Positions 48,022 through 56,982 of a stretch of 64,000 bases of DNA are shown in pieces (the stretch's first letter is position 1; each line of letters begins with the position of its first letter). This stretch comes from CAVSRC01 sp963732845. GTDB taxonomy: Bacteria; Pseudomonadota; Alphaproteobacteria; Rhizobiales; Kaistiaceae. The position numbers and the translations under genes are program-made. The notes under the pieces were generated by a model. The model made no database searches. It was not told the origin of the DNA and worked only from the letters and a program-made list of their open reading frames with translations. The stretch lies in contig CAVTBE010000021.1 in assembly GCA_963732845.1 (NCBI GenBank), positions 62,001 through 126,000 on the forward strand, given 5' to 3'.

Positions 48022-48720
48022 ATGCGCCTCCTGGTGACCCGACCCGAGCCCGAAGCGACCGCCACTGCGCGGCGGCTCGAAGGCCTTGGCCACAGCGTCA
48101 CCATCGAATCGCTGCTCACCATCGTGCTGGCGGCGCCGCCGGGCGAATTGCCGCAGCCGGCCGGGCTGATCGTCACCAGCCGCAACGGGGTGCGAGCGCT
48201 GGCGACATGGCGGCAGGCGGCGGCATGGCACGACGTGCCGCTGTTCGCGGTCGGCGAGGCGACGGGGACGGAAGCGCGGGCGGCCGGCTTCACCCATGTG
48301 ACGGACGGCAGGGGCGAGGGAGTGGCGCTGGTCGGCGTGATCGGCGCGGCGCTGCCGGCCGATCGCGGGCCGGTGATCTACGCGGCGGCGCGGGATCTCG
48401 GTGGCGGTCTGGCCGAGCAACTGGAAGAAGCCGGCTACGACCTGCAGATGGTGGAAGCCTATCGCGCCGAGCGGGCGACGAAGCTGAGCCCGGCGCTGCG
48501 CGACGCCCTGCAGGCCGGCGCCATCGACGGGGCGCTGTTCTATTCGCGGCGCACCGCCGAGACCTTCCGCGACCTCGTCGGCGGCATGCCTGTCCGGCTG
48601 GCGCATGCCTTTGCCCTGTCGGAACACGTGGCCGGGCCGCTCAAGGGCCTTGCCGACGCGCTGTATGTTGCGCCGGCGCCCGACGAGACCAGCCTGCTGG
48701 AATTGATTCCGCCGCGGTGA
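48022..48720 (+). CDS. hemD: Uroporphyrinogen-III synthase
   Basis: Closes and isomerises hydroxymethylbilane to uroporphyrinogen III. 232 residues: MRLLVTRPEPEATATARRLE, IVTSRNGVRALATW, GEATGTEARAAGF and YAAARDLGGGLAEQL, VVEAYRA-like segment, and ALFYSRRTAETF. The family is poorly conserved; the identity is firm because of its place after hemC. It starts four bases after the hemC stop. Confidence 0.94.
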   Translation: MRLLVTRPEPEATATARRLEGLGHSVTIESLLTIVLAAPPGELPQPAGLIVTSRNGVRALATWRQAAAWHDVPLFAVGEATGTEARAAGFTHVTDGRGEGVALVGVIGAALPADRGPVIYAAARDLGGGLAEQLEEAGYDLQMVEAYRAERATKLSPALRDALQAGAIDGALFYSRRTAETFRDLVGGMPVRLAHAFALSEHVAGPLKGLADALYVAPAPDETSLLELIPPR

Positions 48721-48799
48721 GACCGTTCGCCGGCGTGGCCGCGGCGCGATTAGGCTGTATGTTAAGGTCAACGACCGCCGGAATGCGACGAGGACGAAC

Positions 48800-50173
48800 A
48801 TGGCCGCCGAAGACGACGGAGCACGGGACGACAAACCGGGCGGTGCCGGACGCAAGAGCCGCCGCCAGCGCCCACCGGTCACCATCGATCTGACCGCCGA
48901 GCGGGTTGCGGCCGACATGGCCGAGGCGCCCGAGGAAACGGCCGAACCGGCCGAAGCCGAGGCTGCGCAGGCGGCAGCGCCGCCGGCGCCGGAACAGGCT
49001 GAGCCCGCGGCCGAGCCTGCGGCGGAACCCGAGGCGGCCGAGCCCAGGCCGCCGCGCCCGACATGGCTGTCCGGCGCCAGCATCATCGGCAGCGACGAGG
49101 GCTGGCCGCGCGCGGTGCTGGCAGGAGTGGCGGGCGGCATCGTGGCGCTGATCCTGCTCGTCGTGTTGCAGGCGATCGGCCTCGTCCCCTCGTCGGGACG
49201 CTCGGTGGCCCTGCAGGCGGCGGACGAGGCAAAGACGGCCAGCGAGGCGGTGACGGCGCTCGAGCGGCGGGTCTCGGCGGTCGAGATGATCACCCAGAAC
49301 CTGCCGTCCAAGTCCGCCGTCGACGGCCTCGACGGGCAGGTCGCGCAACTGCAGAAGCAGATGGGCGCGCTGGCAACGCGAGGCGACCTGACGATTGTCG
49401 AAAACAAGCTGGCCGCCCTCTCCAAGACGGTCGACGGTCTGCCGGCCGGCGTTACCCATGACGAGCTGGCGGCGCTGGCCGATCGGGTGGCGCGCCTCGA
49501 AGCCGGCGGGAGCACCGGCAACGGCGGCAGTGTGGGCTCGGCGGCGGTGGCGGCGCTCAACAGCCGCATCGATCTGGCCCAGGCGAGCCTCAAGGCGCTC
49601 GACGGGCGAATCGCCGCGCTCGAAGGCAAGCTTTCGGCCGCGCCGGGCGACAGCACGCTGGCTGCCCGCGCCATCGCGGTGGTGGCGCTGAGACGGGCGG
49701 TCGACGAGGGCGTGCCGTTTGCGACCGATCTCGACCTGGCCGCGGCGCTTGGCTTGCCGGCCGACGACGTCGCCGCGCTGAAGCCCTTCGCCGAAAAGGG
49801 CGTAGCGACCAAGGCGACGCTGGCGGCCCGGTTCGGCCAGGTCGGCGATGCGATCGTCGAAGCGACCGCCCAGGCCGACCCGAATGCCGGCTGGTTCGCG
49901 CGGATCATGGCCAGGCTCGGCTCGCTGGTGACGGTGCGGCCGGCCGGGCCGGTGGCCGGCGACGATGCGGTGGCAGTCGTCTCGCGCATGCGCGCAGCGG
50001 TCGAGGCAGGCGATTTCGCCAAGGCGCTCAGCGAACGCGACAGCCTGCCCGCGGCCGGCAAGGACGCCTCCGCCGCATGGGCGGCTGCGGCTCAGGACCG
50101 CGTCACCATCGACGGGCTGATCGCCAGGATCGCCGAGAGCATCAAGCCGGCCGGGGGCAACGCACCGACATGA
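48800..50173 (+). CDS. Mic60/mitofilin-family membrane protein
   Basis: 457 residues: a charged and Pro/Ala/Glu-rich cytoplasmic N-terminus (about 1-104), one membrane anchor (about 105-128), a coiled-coil (about 130-265: EAVTALERRVSAVEMITQNL; DEL ALADRVARLE pattern) and a compact C-terminal domain (RAAVEAGDFAKALSERDSLP). Alphaproteobacterial Mic60, the homologue of the mitochondrial crista protein, is known to be encoded in the hem operon between hemD and hemY, exactly as here. Expected role is shaping of inner-membrane contacts; not shown for this protein. Confidence 0.85.
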   Translation: MAAEDDGARDDKPGGAGRKSRRQRPPVTIDLTAERVAADMAEAPEETAEPAEAEAAQAAAPPAPEQAEPAAEPAAEPEAAEPRPPRPTWLSGASIIGSDEGWPRAVLAGVAGGIVALILLVVLQAIGLVPSSGRSVALQAADEAKTASEAVTALERRVSAVEMITQNLPSKSAVDGLDGQVAQLQKQMGALATRGDLTIVENKLAALSKTVDGLPAGVTHDELAALADRVARLEAGGSTGNGGSVGSAAVAALNSRIDLAQASLKALDGRIAALEGKLSAAPGDSTLAARAIAVVALRRAVDEGVPFATDLDLAAALGLPADDVAALKPFAEKGVATKATLAARFGQVGDAIVEATAQADPNAGWFARIMARLGSLVTVRPAGPVAGDDAVAVVSRMRAAVEAGDFAKALSERDSLPAAGKDASAAWAAAAQDRVTIDGLIARIAESIKPAGGNAPT

Positions 50174-51804
50174 TCCGCGTCCTTCTCTACATCGTCGTTG
50201 TGTTTCTGCTGGCTGCCGGCTTCGTCTGGCTGGCGGAGCGGCCGGGCGCGCTGCTGATCGACTGGCAGGGCTACGAGATCCGCACCTCGGTGATGGTCGC
50301 GGTGGTCGCCGCCGGCGTGCTGATTGCGCTGATCGCGATTCTCTGGTCGCTCTTGCGGGCGGTGCTACGCATGCCGCAGGCGGTAGGCAATTTCTTTGGT
50401 GCCCGCCGCCGCGACCGCGGCTACCGGGCGCTGTCGCGCGGCATGATCGCCGTCGGTGCCGGCGACAAGCGCGCGGCGCAGCGGGCGGCGCGCGAATTGC
50501 AGAACCTGCTCGGCAAACAGGAACCGCTGGCGCTGCTGCTGTCGGCACAGGCGGCGCAGATCGCCGGCGACGTCAAGGCGGCGCGCTCCGCCTTCACGGC
50601 CCTGTCGGAGACCGCCGAGACGCGGGTGCTCGGCCTGCACGGTCTTTTCGTCGAGGCGCGGCGGGCGGGCGAGCACGGCGCCGCGCGCCATTTTGCCGAG
50701 GAGGCGATGCGGCTGTCGCCGCGGGTCGCCTGGGCGGGGACGGCGCTGTTCGACTATCAGTGTCAGGCCGGCGAGTGGCAGGGGGCGCTGACGACGCTGG
50801 CCGCCAATGCCGAAGCCGGCACCGTCGACCGGACAAGCGCGCAGCGCCTGCGTGCGGTCCTGCTGACCGGCCGCGCGATGGAGATGGAGGCGGGCCAGCC
50901 GGACGAGGCGCGCACCCTGGCGATGGAGGCGCATCGCCTCGCCCCCGACCTGGTGCCGGCATCGGTCACCGCGGCGCGGCTGCTCACCCGCAACGGCGAT
51001 TTCAGGCGCGCCTCGCGCATCCTGGAGGCGGCGTGGAAGGCGGTGCCGCATCCCGATATCGCCGCGGCCTATGCGGTGGTGCGTACCGGCGATTCGGTGC
51101 GCGACCGGCTAAAGCGTGTACGCAAGCTGGCCGACATGCGGGCCAACCACGTGGAAGGCGCCATGGCCGTCGCCCGCGCCGCCATCGATGCCCGTGACTG
51201 GTCGGCGGCGCGCGAGGCACTCTCCGGGCAGACCGCATCGCAGCCGAGCGAAGGCGCCTGCCTGCTCATGGCGGAGATCGAGGAGGGCGAGCACGGCGAT
51301 CAGGGCCGGGTGCGCGGCTGGCTCGCCCGGGCGCTCGCCGCTCCGCGCGATCCGGCGTGGATCGCCGACGGGCGCGTCTTTGCCGAATGGGCGCCGGTGT
51401 CGCCGGTCTCCGGGCGTGTCAATGCGTTCGAATGGAAGGTGCCGCCGGATCGCCTGCCGACCGAGCGCCAGATGGAGATCGAGGCCTGGGCGGCGGCAGC
51501 CGATGCGCCGCTGACGGTCGAGGCGAAGGCGTTGACGGCAGCGCCGGCCGCGGAGACGCCGCCTCCGGCGAAGCCGGTGCCGGCCGAGAGCGCGCCTGCA
51601 GAAGCCAGGCCGGCCAAGGCCGAGCCGGTCGCGGTCAAGCCGGAAGCGGCCAAGCCGCTCGAGGCGAAGCCGGCGGACGTCAAACCGACGGACGCCAAGC
51701 CGGCCGCAGCAAAGGTCATTGAGGAGGAGCTGATGCCGCGGGCGCCGGACGATCCCGGTCCGCCGCGCGGTGAGGAGGAAGACGAGCGTTACAAGGTCTT
51801 CTGA
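50170..51804 (+). CDS. hemY: HemY-like TPR membrane protein
   Basis: 544 residues. Two N-terminal membrane segments (about 3-20 and 40-62) enclose the conserved GFVWLAERPGALLIDWQGYE, followed by the HemY N-terminal domain (RALSRGMIAVGAGDKRAAQR) and TPR-like helical repeats. The C-terminus is a degenerate Lys-Pro-Ala-Glu repeat (KPxxAKP units) of about 80 residues, then an acidic end. This alphaproteobacterial HemY is the operon protein of haem synthesis, not the Gram-positive oxidase of the same name. It overlaps the mic60 gene by ATGA. Confidence 0.9.
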   Translation: MIRVLLYIVVVFLLAAGFVWLAERPGALLIDWQGYEIRTSVMVAVVAAGVLIALIAILWSLLRAVLRMPQAVGNFFGARRRDRGYRALSRGMIAVGAGDKRAAQRAARELQNLLGKQEPLALLLSAQAAQIAGDVKAARSAFTALSETAETRVLGLHGLFVEARRAGEHGAARHFAEEAMRLSPRVAWAGTALFDYQCQAGEWQGALTTLAANAEAGTVDRTSAQRLRAVLLTGRAMEMEAGQPDEARTLAMEAHRLAPDLVPASVTAARLLTRNGDFRRASRILEAAWKAVPHPDIAAAYAVVRTGDSVRDRLKRVRKLADMRANHVEGAMAVARAAIDARDWSAAREALSGQTASQPSEGACLLMAEIEEGEHGDQGRVRGWLARALAAPRDPAWIADGRVFAEWAPVSPVSGRVNAFEWKVPPDRLPTERQMEIEAWAAAADAPLTVEAKALTAAPAAETPPPAKPVPAESAPAEARPAKAEPVAVKPEAAKPLEAKPADVKPTDAKPAAAKVIEEELMPRAPDDPGPPRGEEEDERYKVF

Positions 51805-51853
51805 TCCTTCCAGCCCTGCCCCCCGCCGACACCCCGATGACGGAGAGCACCCC

Positions 51854-53728
51854 TTGAACCATCATCCGCCGAAACCGCCTGTGGCGCTGGCGGTCGGGAT
51901 CGTCGGTCACCGGCCCAACCGGCTGCCGCCGGAAGCGCGCGATCGTGTGGCCGCCGATATCGCGGCGGTGATCGACGGCATCGCGGCAGCGATGCGGCGG
52001 GCGCTCGACGACTACGCCGCGGTCTTCTCCGGCAAGGCGGTGCTGTCGCTGGCCGATTCGCTGGCCGAGGGCGCCGACCGGATCGCGGCGCGGGTGCTCA
52101 TGGCGCGGGTGGCCGAGGCCGACGACACAACGGCCTTCGTCCTCGATGCCGTGCTGCCCTTCGACAGGCAGGAATTCGAGAAGGATTTTGCCGAAGCCGC
52201 GTCGCGCGATGAATTCCGCGCGCTCGTCGGCCAGGCGCGGGCGGTGCTCGAGCTGCCGGGGAGCCGCGCGGCGGAAGCCAGCGCCTACGAGGCGGCCGCC
52301 TATACGGTGGTCGATCAGTCGGACGTGCTGATCGCGGTGTGGGACGGCGGACCCTCGGGCGGGCGCGGCGGCACCACCGATACGGTCGAGGGCGCGGCCC
52401 GCGACGGAAAGCCGCTGATCATCATCGATGCCAATGGTGTGGCACCGCCGCATCTGCGCTGGCACGGCCTCGACGAGACGATCGTGCCGACGGGCCGGAT
52501 GTCGGACATGCCGGCGGACGATCTGGCCAGCGGGCTGCCGCTTCTGGTCGATGCCCTGCTGCGTCCGCCCGCCGCACCGGGAAAAGGCGCCGGAGGCTAT
52601 CGTCACCACGACGACGAGGCGGCGGGCCTCACGCGCTATTTCGCGGAAGGTGCCCCGGTGGGCACGCTGGTCGTCGGCTTTCCGCTGCTGATGGCGCTGT
52701 TCGGCATCCAGCGCCTGTCGGGCCGGCATGTACGCCCGCCGCGGCCGGCGGAGCTGGCGGAACGGGAGGAAGGGCTGGCACCGGCGGTCGGCTCCGATGC
52801 GCCGCCCGCGGCGCGGCCGGCACTGATCGTCGGCGCCTTTGGCTGGGCCGACTTCGTCGGCTCGCTGCTCGCCCAGATCTTTCGCGGCGCCTTCATCCTC
52901 AATTTCGTCTTCGGTGCCCTTGCCGTCGCCTGCGCGGCGGTCTCCATCGTCCGCCACGACTGGAAGCCGGTGCTGGTGGTGATCGAGATCCTCCTCATCG
53001 TGACGGTGGTGTTCAATACCGGGCTCGGCCTCAGGCGGCAGTGGCACCGGCGCTGGTTCGAGGGCCGGGAGCTGGCCGAACGGCTGCGCGTGGCGCTGCT
53101 TCTGTGGGTGGTGGGTCTGCGGCCGGCGGCTGCGGCCGGTGCCGAGCCGACGTGGACGGGCTGGTACGCGCGTGCCGTCGTGCGGGCGCAGGGGCTGCGC
53201 CATGGGCGGCTGGCCGGCGCGGGATTGGACGCCGCCCGTGCGGCAGCGACCGGGCTCCTCAACGATCAGTGTGCCTATCACGCGGCGACGGCGAAACGCA
53301 TGCACGGGCTCGAGCACCGGCTGGAGCGGGCGGGACTTTTCTGCTTCGTCCTGACGATCGCGGTGGCGCTCGCCTATCTCGCGGTCAAGCTGCCGGAAAT
53401 GGCCGCCAGCGGAGGGGAGGCGCATGGCGGCCACGGCGGAGGCCCGGCCGAGGATTTCGGGATCGTCGTGGCGGCGCTGACCGCCGGCCTGCCGGCGCTG
53501 GCGACGGCCACCTACGGCATCCGCGTGATCGGCGATTTCGCCGGCATCAGCCGACGCTCGGAGCGCACCCGTCGCGGTCTGGCGGCAATCGTGAAGCGGA
53601 TCGACGGAGAGGAACCGAACCTGCACAGCCTGCGGGCGCGGGTGCGGGCGGCGGCCGAGGTGATGCTGGGCGACGTTGCCGGCTGGCGCCTGTCGGCGGA
53701 AAGCCGCGGGCTGGCGATCCCTGGCTGA
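51854..53728 (+). CDS. SLOG-type nucleotide-sensor domain fused to a multi-pass membrane domain (possible SLATT-like effector)
   Basis: 624 residues. N-terminus: Rossmann-like SLOG domain with VGIVGHRPNRLP (residues about 14-25), SLAEGADRIAA (69-79), LPFDRQEFEKDF (100-111) and the ligand loop AVWDGGPSGGRGGTTD (160-175). C-terminus: five or so hydrophobic segments, with a charged RRQWHRRWFEGRELAERLR helix between the second and third and a final cytosolic RRSERTRRGLAAIVKRIDGE; this resembles the SLOG-associated membrane effector (SLATT) family. The SLOG assignment is well supported by motifs; the effector assignment is inference. TTG start with GGAGAG upstream. It stands alone between hemY and leuB. 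Confidence 0.72.
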   Translation: MNHHPPKPPVALAVGIVGHRPNRLPPEARDRVAADIAAVIDGIAAAMRRALDDYAAVFSGKAVLSLADSLAEGADRIAARVLMARVAEADDTTAFVLDAVLPFDRQEFEKDFAEAASRDEFRALVGQARAVLELPGSRAAEASAYEAAAYTVVDQSDVLIAVWDGGPSGGRGGTTDTVEGAARDGKPLIIIDANGVAPPHLRWHGLDETIVPTGRMSDMPADDLASGLPLLVDALLRPPAAPGKGAGGYRHHDDEAAGLTRYFAEGAPVGTLVVGFPLLMALFGIQRLSGRHVRPPRPAELAEREEGLAPAVGSDAPPAARPALIVGAFGWADFVGSLLAQIFRGAFILNFVFGALAVACAAVSIVRHDWKPVLVVIEILLIVTVVFNTGLGLRRQWHRRWFEGRELAERLRVALLLWVVGLRPAAAAGAEPTWTGWYARAVVRAQGLRHGRLAGAGLDAARAAATGLLNDQCAYHAATAKRMHGLEHRLERAGLFCFVLTIAVALAYLAVKLPEMAASGGEAHGGHGGGPAEDFGIVVAALTAGLPALATATYGIRVIGDFAGISRRSERTRRGLAAIVKRIDGEEPNLHSLRARVRAAAEVMLGDVAGWRLSAESRGLAIPG

Positions 53729-53816
53729 CCTGCGACGGTGACCGGACTTGCGGGACGGGCCGGGCGCGGCTAACCAGCAGGGCGCCTTTCGTCTTTTTCG
53801 TCCCGCGGAGCCGTCG

Positions 53817-54926
53817 ATGACCACCTACAACCTTCTCCTCCTGCCCGGCGACGGCATCGGCCCGGAAGTCATGGCCGAGGTCCGGCGCGTCATCGCCTGG
53901 TTCAACGCTGCCGGCGGCGACAGCTTCGACTATGAGGAGGACCTGGTCGGCGGGGCGGCCTATGACGCGCACGGCGCGGCGATCTCCGAGAAGGCGATGG
54001 AAAAGGCGCTCGCCGCCGATTCGGTGATCTTCGGCGCGGTCGGCGGGCCGAAATGGGACGGCGTTCCCTATGAAGTGCGCCCGGAGGCGGGGTTGCTGCG
54101 CCTGCGCAAGGACCTCGCGCTGTTTGCCAATCTCAGGCCGGCGATCGTCTATCCGGCGCTCGCCGACGCCTCCTCGCTCAAGCGCGAGCTGGTCGAGGGG
54201 CTCGACATCCTCATCGTGCGCGAGCTCACCGGCGGCGTCTATTTCGGCGAGCCCAAGGAGATCACCGACCTTGGCAACGGCCAGAAGCGCGCCGTCGATA
54301 CTCAGGTCTACGAGACCTACGAGATCGAGCGCATCGCGCGGGTCGCCTTCGATCTGGCGCGCACGCGGGGCAACAAGGTCACCTCGATGGAAAAGCACAA
54401 CGTCATGAAGTCCGGCGTGTTGTGGAAGGAGGTGGTCACCGCCACCCACAAGGCCGGCTACAGCGACGTGACGCTGGCGCACATGTTGGCCGACGCCGGC
54501 GGCATGCAGCTGGTGCGGGTGCCCAAGCAGTTCGACGTGATCGTCACCGACAATCTCTTCGGCGACATTCTGTCCGACGTGGCCGCGATGCTGACCGGCT
54601 CGCTCGGCATGCTGCCCTCGGCCTCGCTGGGCGCGCCCGATCCGGCGACAGGAAAACGGCGGGCGCTCTACGAGCCGGTGCACGGCTCGGCGCCGGACAT
54701 TGCCGGCAAGGGGCTCGCCAATCCGATCGCCATGCTGGCGAGCTTCGCCATGGCGCTGCGCTATTCCTTCGGCTTGACGGAAGCGGCCGGCCGGCTGGAG
54801 ACGGCGATCTCGGCGGTGCTCGACCGAGGCTTGCGGACCGGCGACCTCTGGACACCGGGCACGGAGAAGGTGGGCACCGAAGCGATGGGCAAGGCGGTCG
54901 TCGAAGAACTCGGCAAGGCATCATGA
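53817..54926 (+). CDS. leuB: 3-isopropylmalate dehydrogenase
   Basis: Oxidative decarboxylation step of leucine synthesis. 369 residues: LLLPGDGIGPEVMAEVRRVI, the GAVGGPKWDG loop, LLRLRKDLALFANLRPA, RELTGGVYFGEP and the catalytic SMEKHNVMKSG, HMLADAGGMQLVRVPKQFDV, TDNLFGDILSD and EPVHGSAPDIAGKG. The ATG at 53817 gives the family N-terminus. The stop overlaps the next gene by ATGA. Confidence 0.98.
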   Translation: MTTYNLLLLPGDGIGPEVMAEVRRVIAWFNAAGGDSFDYEEDLVGGAAYDAHGAAISEKAMEKALAADSVIFGAVGGPKWDGVPYEVRPEAGLLRLRKDLALFANLRPAIVYPALADASSLKRELVEGLDILIVRELTGGVYFGEPKEITDLGNGQKRAVDTQVYETYEIERIARVAFDLARTRGNKVTSMEKHNVMKSGVLWKEVVTATHKAGYSDVTLAHMLADAGGMQLVRVPKQFDVIVTDNLFGDILSDVAAMLTGSLGMLPSASLGAPDPATGKRRALYEPVHGSAPDIAGKGLANPIAMLASFAMALRYSFGLTEAAGRLETAISAVLDRGLRTGDLWTPGTEKVGTEAMGKAVVEELGKAS

Positions 54927-55441
54927 GCGCGCCCGAGATGAACCCTGTCTTCGACGATCGCGGCTTCGTGCTGCGCAGCTGGATTTCGGTGGCGGTTCTC
55001 GTCGCTGCCGTCATCTGGGGAATTGTCGAGATCGTCCGCGCCCAAACCGGGTCGTCGGACGAGACCGGCCTTCTGTTCGGCTTCGGATTCCTGGCGGCGG
55101 CGGCCTATGGCCTCTATCGCCTGCTGAGCGAATCACGCGATCAGATCGTGCGTCTCGAGGCCGATTTCGGCAGCCGGCAGGCGGTGGTGACGCAATGGCG
55201 GCCGTGGGGCTTCCAGCGGCTGGCGACATCGCTCGACCAGTTGACCGGCTGGCGCATGTATGTCGCGGTCAGGCGGCGCAACCAGCCGACCTACCTGCTG
55301 CACGTCAACCATCCCGCCAGTCGGCGCCCGCTGCACATCGAACTGATACCGGGCAAGAAGACCTTCGAAGGGCTGCGCCAGGTGGCGCCCGAGGCGATCG
55401 AAGAATTCGAGCAGCGGACCGGGGCGCGCAAGGCCGCCTGA
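54923..55441 (+). CDS. Two-pass membrane protein of unknown function
   Basis: 172 residues, with two membrane segments near residues 18-40 and 48-68 joined by a short loop (RAQTGSSDETG), then a soluble domain with RLEADFGSRQAVVTQWRPWG, RRRNQPTYLLHVNHPASRRP and KKTFEGLRQVAPEAIEEFEQ. I do not recognise the family. Overlaps leuB by four bases, so the two are coupled; no functional link to leucine synthesis can be read from it. Confidence 0.75.
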   Translation: MSAPEMNPVFDDRGFVLRSWISVAVLVAAVIWGIVEIVRAQTGSSDETGLLFGFGFLAAAAYGLYRLLSESRDQIVRLEADFGSRQAVVTQWRPWGFQRLATSLDQLTGWRMYVAVRRRNQPTYLLHVNHPASRRPLHIELIPGKKTFEGLRQVAPEAIEEFEQRTGARKAA

Positions 55442-55459
55442 CATCGGGCGGCGGCAGCC

Positions 55460-56767
55460 TCAGCCGGCGGGCAGGCCGGGGATCGGAACGCCGAAGGTCT
55501 GCACGATCAGGATGACATTGAGTGTCAGCACGATCGTCGCGCCGGCCACGGCGGCGACGGTGGTCAGACGCCGGTTGCGGAACTGGCCCATGATGTCGCT
55601 GCGGGCGGTGAAGAGGACGAGCGCGATCATCGGCACCGGCAGGGCGATGCTCAGGACCACCTGACTGACGACCAGGGCCTTGGTGGCGTTGACGCCGAGG
55701 CCGACGACGATGAAGGCGGGGATCATCGTCACCAGGCGGCGCACCCAGATGGGGATGCGGAAATTGACGAAGCCCTGCATGATCATCTGCCCGGCCATGG
55801 TGCCGACGACCGAGCTGGACGTGCCCGAGGCGATCAGCGAGACGAGGAAGACGGCGGCGGCGGCACCGCCGAGCAGCGGCGTCAGCGTGTGATAGGCAGT
55901 CTCGATCTCGGCGACGTCGCTGTGTCCGGCGTGGAAGGCGGCGGACGCCATCATCACCATCGCCATGTTGACCATGCCGGCGATGGCGAGCGCGATGACC
56001 ACCTCGATATTGGAGAAGCGCAGCACCTTGCGCCGCTCCTCGCTGCTGTTGACCGGCACGCGCGCCTGGGTGAGGCCGGAATGCAGGTAGACCGCGTGCG
56101 GCATGACGGTGGCACCGATGATGCCGACCGAGATCATCAGGGCTTCGGCATTGGGCAGGCCCGGCACGACCGTGTGATAGGCCGCCGCGCCCCAGTCGAT
56201 GGGCGCGATGAACAGCTCGATCAGATAGCAGGCGCCGATGATCACGACAAGGGCGCCGATGATCAGCTCCATCGGGCGGAAGCCGCCGCGATCGAACATC
56301 AGGATGCCGTAGGTGACGATCGCCGTGACGCCCATGCCGTAGATCAGCGGCATGTTGAAGAGCAGGGCCAGGCCGATGGCGCCGCCGAGGAACTCGGCGA
56401 GGTCGGTCGCCATGGCCGCCACTTCGCTGATCGCCCACATCCCCAAGACGACCGGTCTGGGGAACTGCTGGCGGCACATCTCGGCAAGGTTGGTGCCGGT
56501 AACGATGCCGAGCTTGGCGGAGAGCGCCTGGAACAGCATCGCGATCAGATTGGCGGTGAGCACCACCCAGAGCAGCGTGTAGCCGAACTTGGCGCCGCCC
56601 TGGATGTTGGTGGCGAAATTGCCGGGGTCCATGTAGGCGATCGAGGCAATCACGGCGGGGCCGACAAACACGCGCGCGGCAAACGCACCGCGACGCTCGC
56701 CGACCAGCACCGAGCGGGTGCCGTCGATCGTGCGTGCGGTCATACCCCGTCTGGCGGCGTCAGCCAC
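55460..56767 (-). CDS. mntH: Nramp-type Mn(2+)/Fe(2+) transporter MntH
   Basis: Proton-coupled divalent-metal importer in the inner membrane. About 435 residues and about 11 membrane segments. Metal-site motif DPGNFATNIQGG in helix 1 and MPHAVYLHSG in helix 6 are present. The GTG at 56767 is chosen because AGGAAGG lies eight bases upstream; a later ATG at 56743 is the alternative and the upstream extension is not conserved. A Fur/Mur-like palindrome lies about 100 bases before the start. Convergent with the leuB unit, 18 bases apart. Confidence 0.95.
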   Translation of the reverse strand: MADAARRGMTARTIDGTRSVLVGERRGAFAARVFVGPAVIASIAYMDPGNFATNIQGGAKFGYTLLWVVLTANLIAMLFQALSAKLGIVTGTNLAEMCRQQFPRPVVLGMWAISEVAAMATDLAEFLGGAIGLALLFNMPLIYGMGVTAIVTYGILMFDRGGFRPMELIIGALVVIIGACYLIELFIAPIDWGAAAYHTVVPGLPNAEALMISVGIIGATVMPHAVYLHSGLTQARVPVNSSEERRKVLRFSNIEVVIALAIAGMVNMAMVMMASAAFHAGHSDVAEIETAYHTLTPLLGGAAAAVFLVSLIASGTSSSVVGTMAGQMIMQGFVNFRIPIWVRRLVTMIPAFIVVGLGVNATKALVVSQVVLSIALPVPMIALVLFTARSDIMGQFRNRRLTTVAAVAGATIVLTLNVILIVQTFGVPIPGLPAG

Positions 56768-56864
56768 AAGTTCATCCTTCCTGCGGCTGTTGCCGCCAGC
56801 CCGCGCTGGACCCGGGGCCGGGCGGCACGCATGGCGCTTACTGGACAAATACTAATTCTGAGAA

Positions 56865-56879
56865 TGCGAACTATTCGCA
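56865..56879 (-). promoter_or_regulatory. Fur/Mur-like operator upstream of mntH
   Basis: Perfect 15-bp palindrome TGCGAActaTTCGCA, about 98 bases before the mntH start codon, in an AT-rich strip. In Hyphomicrobiales the manganese regulator Mur (Fur family) represses mntH through palindromes of this general kind. On the minus strand the palindrome begins one base inside TTGCGA, which could be a -35 element, so binding could block the promoter. Assignment is by position and symmetry. Confidence 0.6.
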
Positions 56880-56982
56880 ATCTATAGTCCCGACTGTGGA
56901 TAAGTCAATGGTGGCACCCGGCCGGAGCCGGCGTGGACAAGGATTCGTCGCGGGCATCGGGGCGTTTTCGCTAGGTTTTGGC

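Noticed and set aside
51550..51720. Repeats at the hemY 3' end as a CRISPR-like array
   Set aside because: They are in-frame Lys-Pro-Ala-Glu codon repeats of irregular unit length without spacers.
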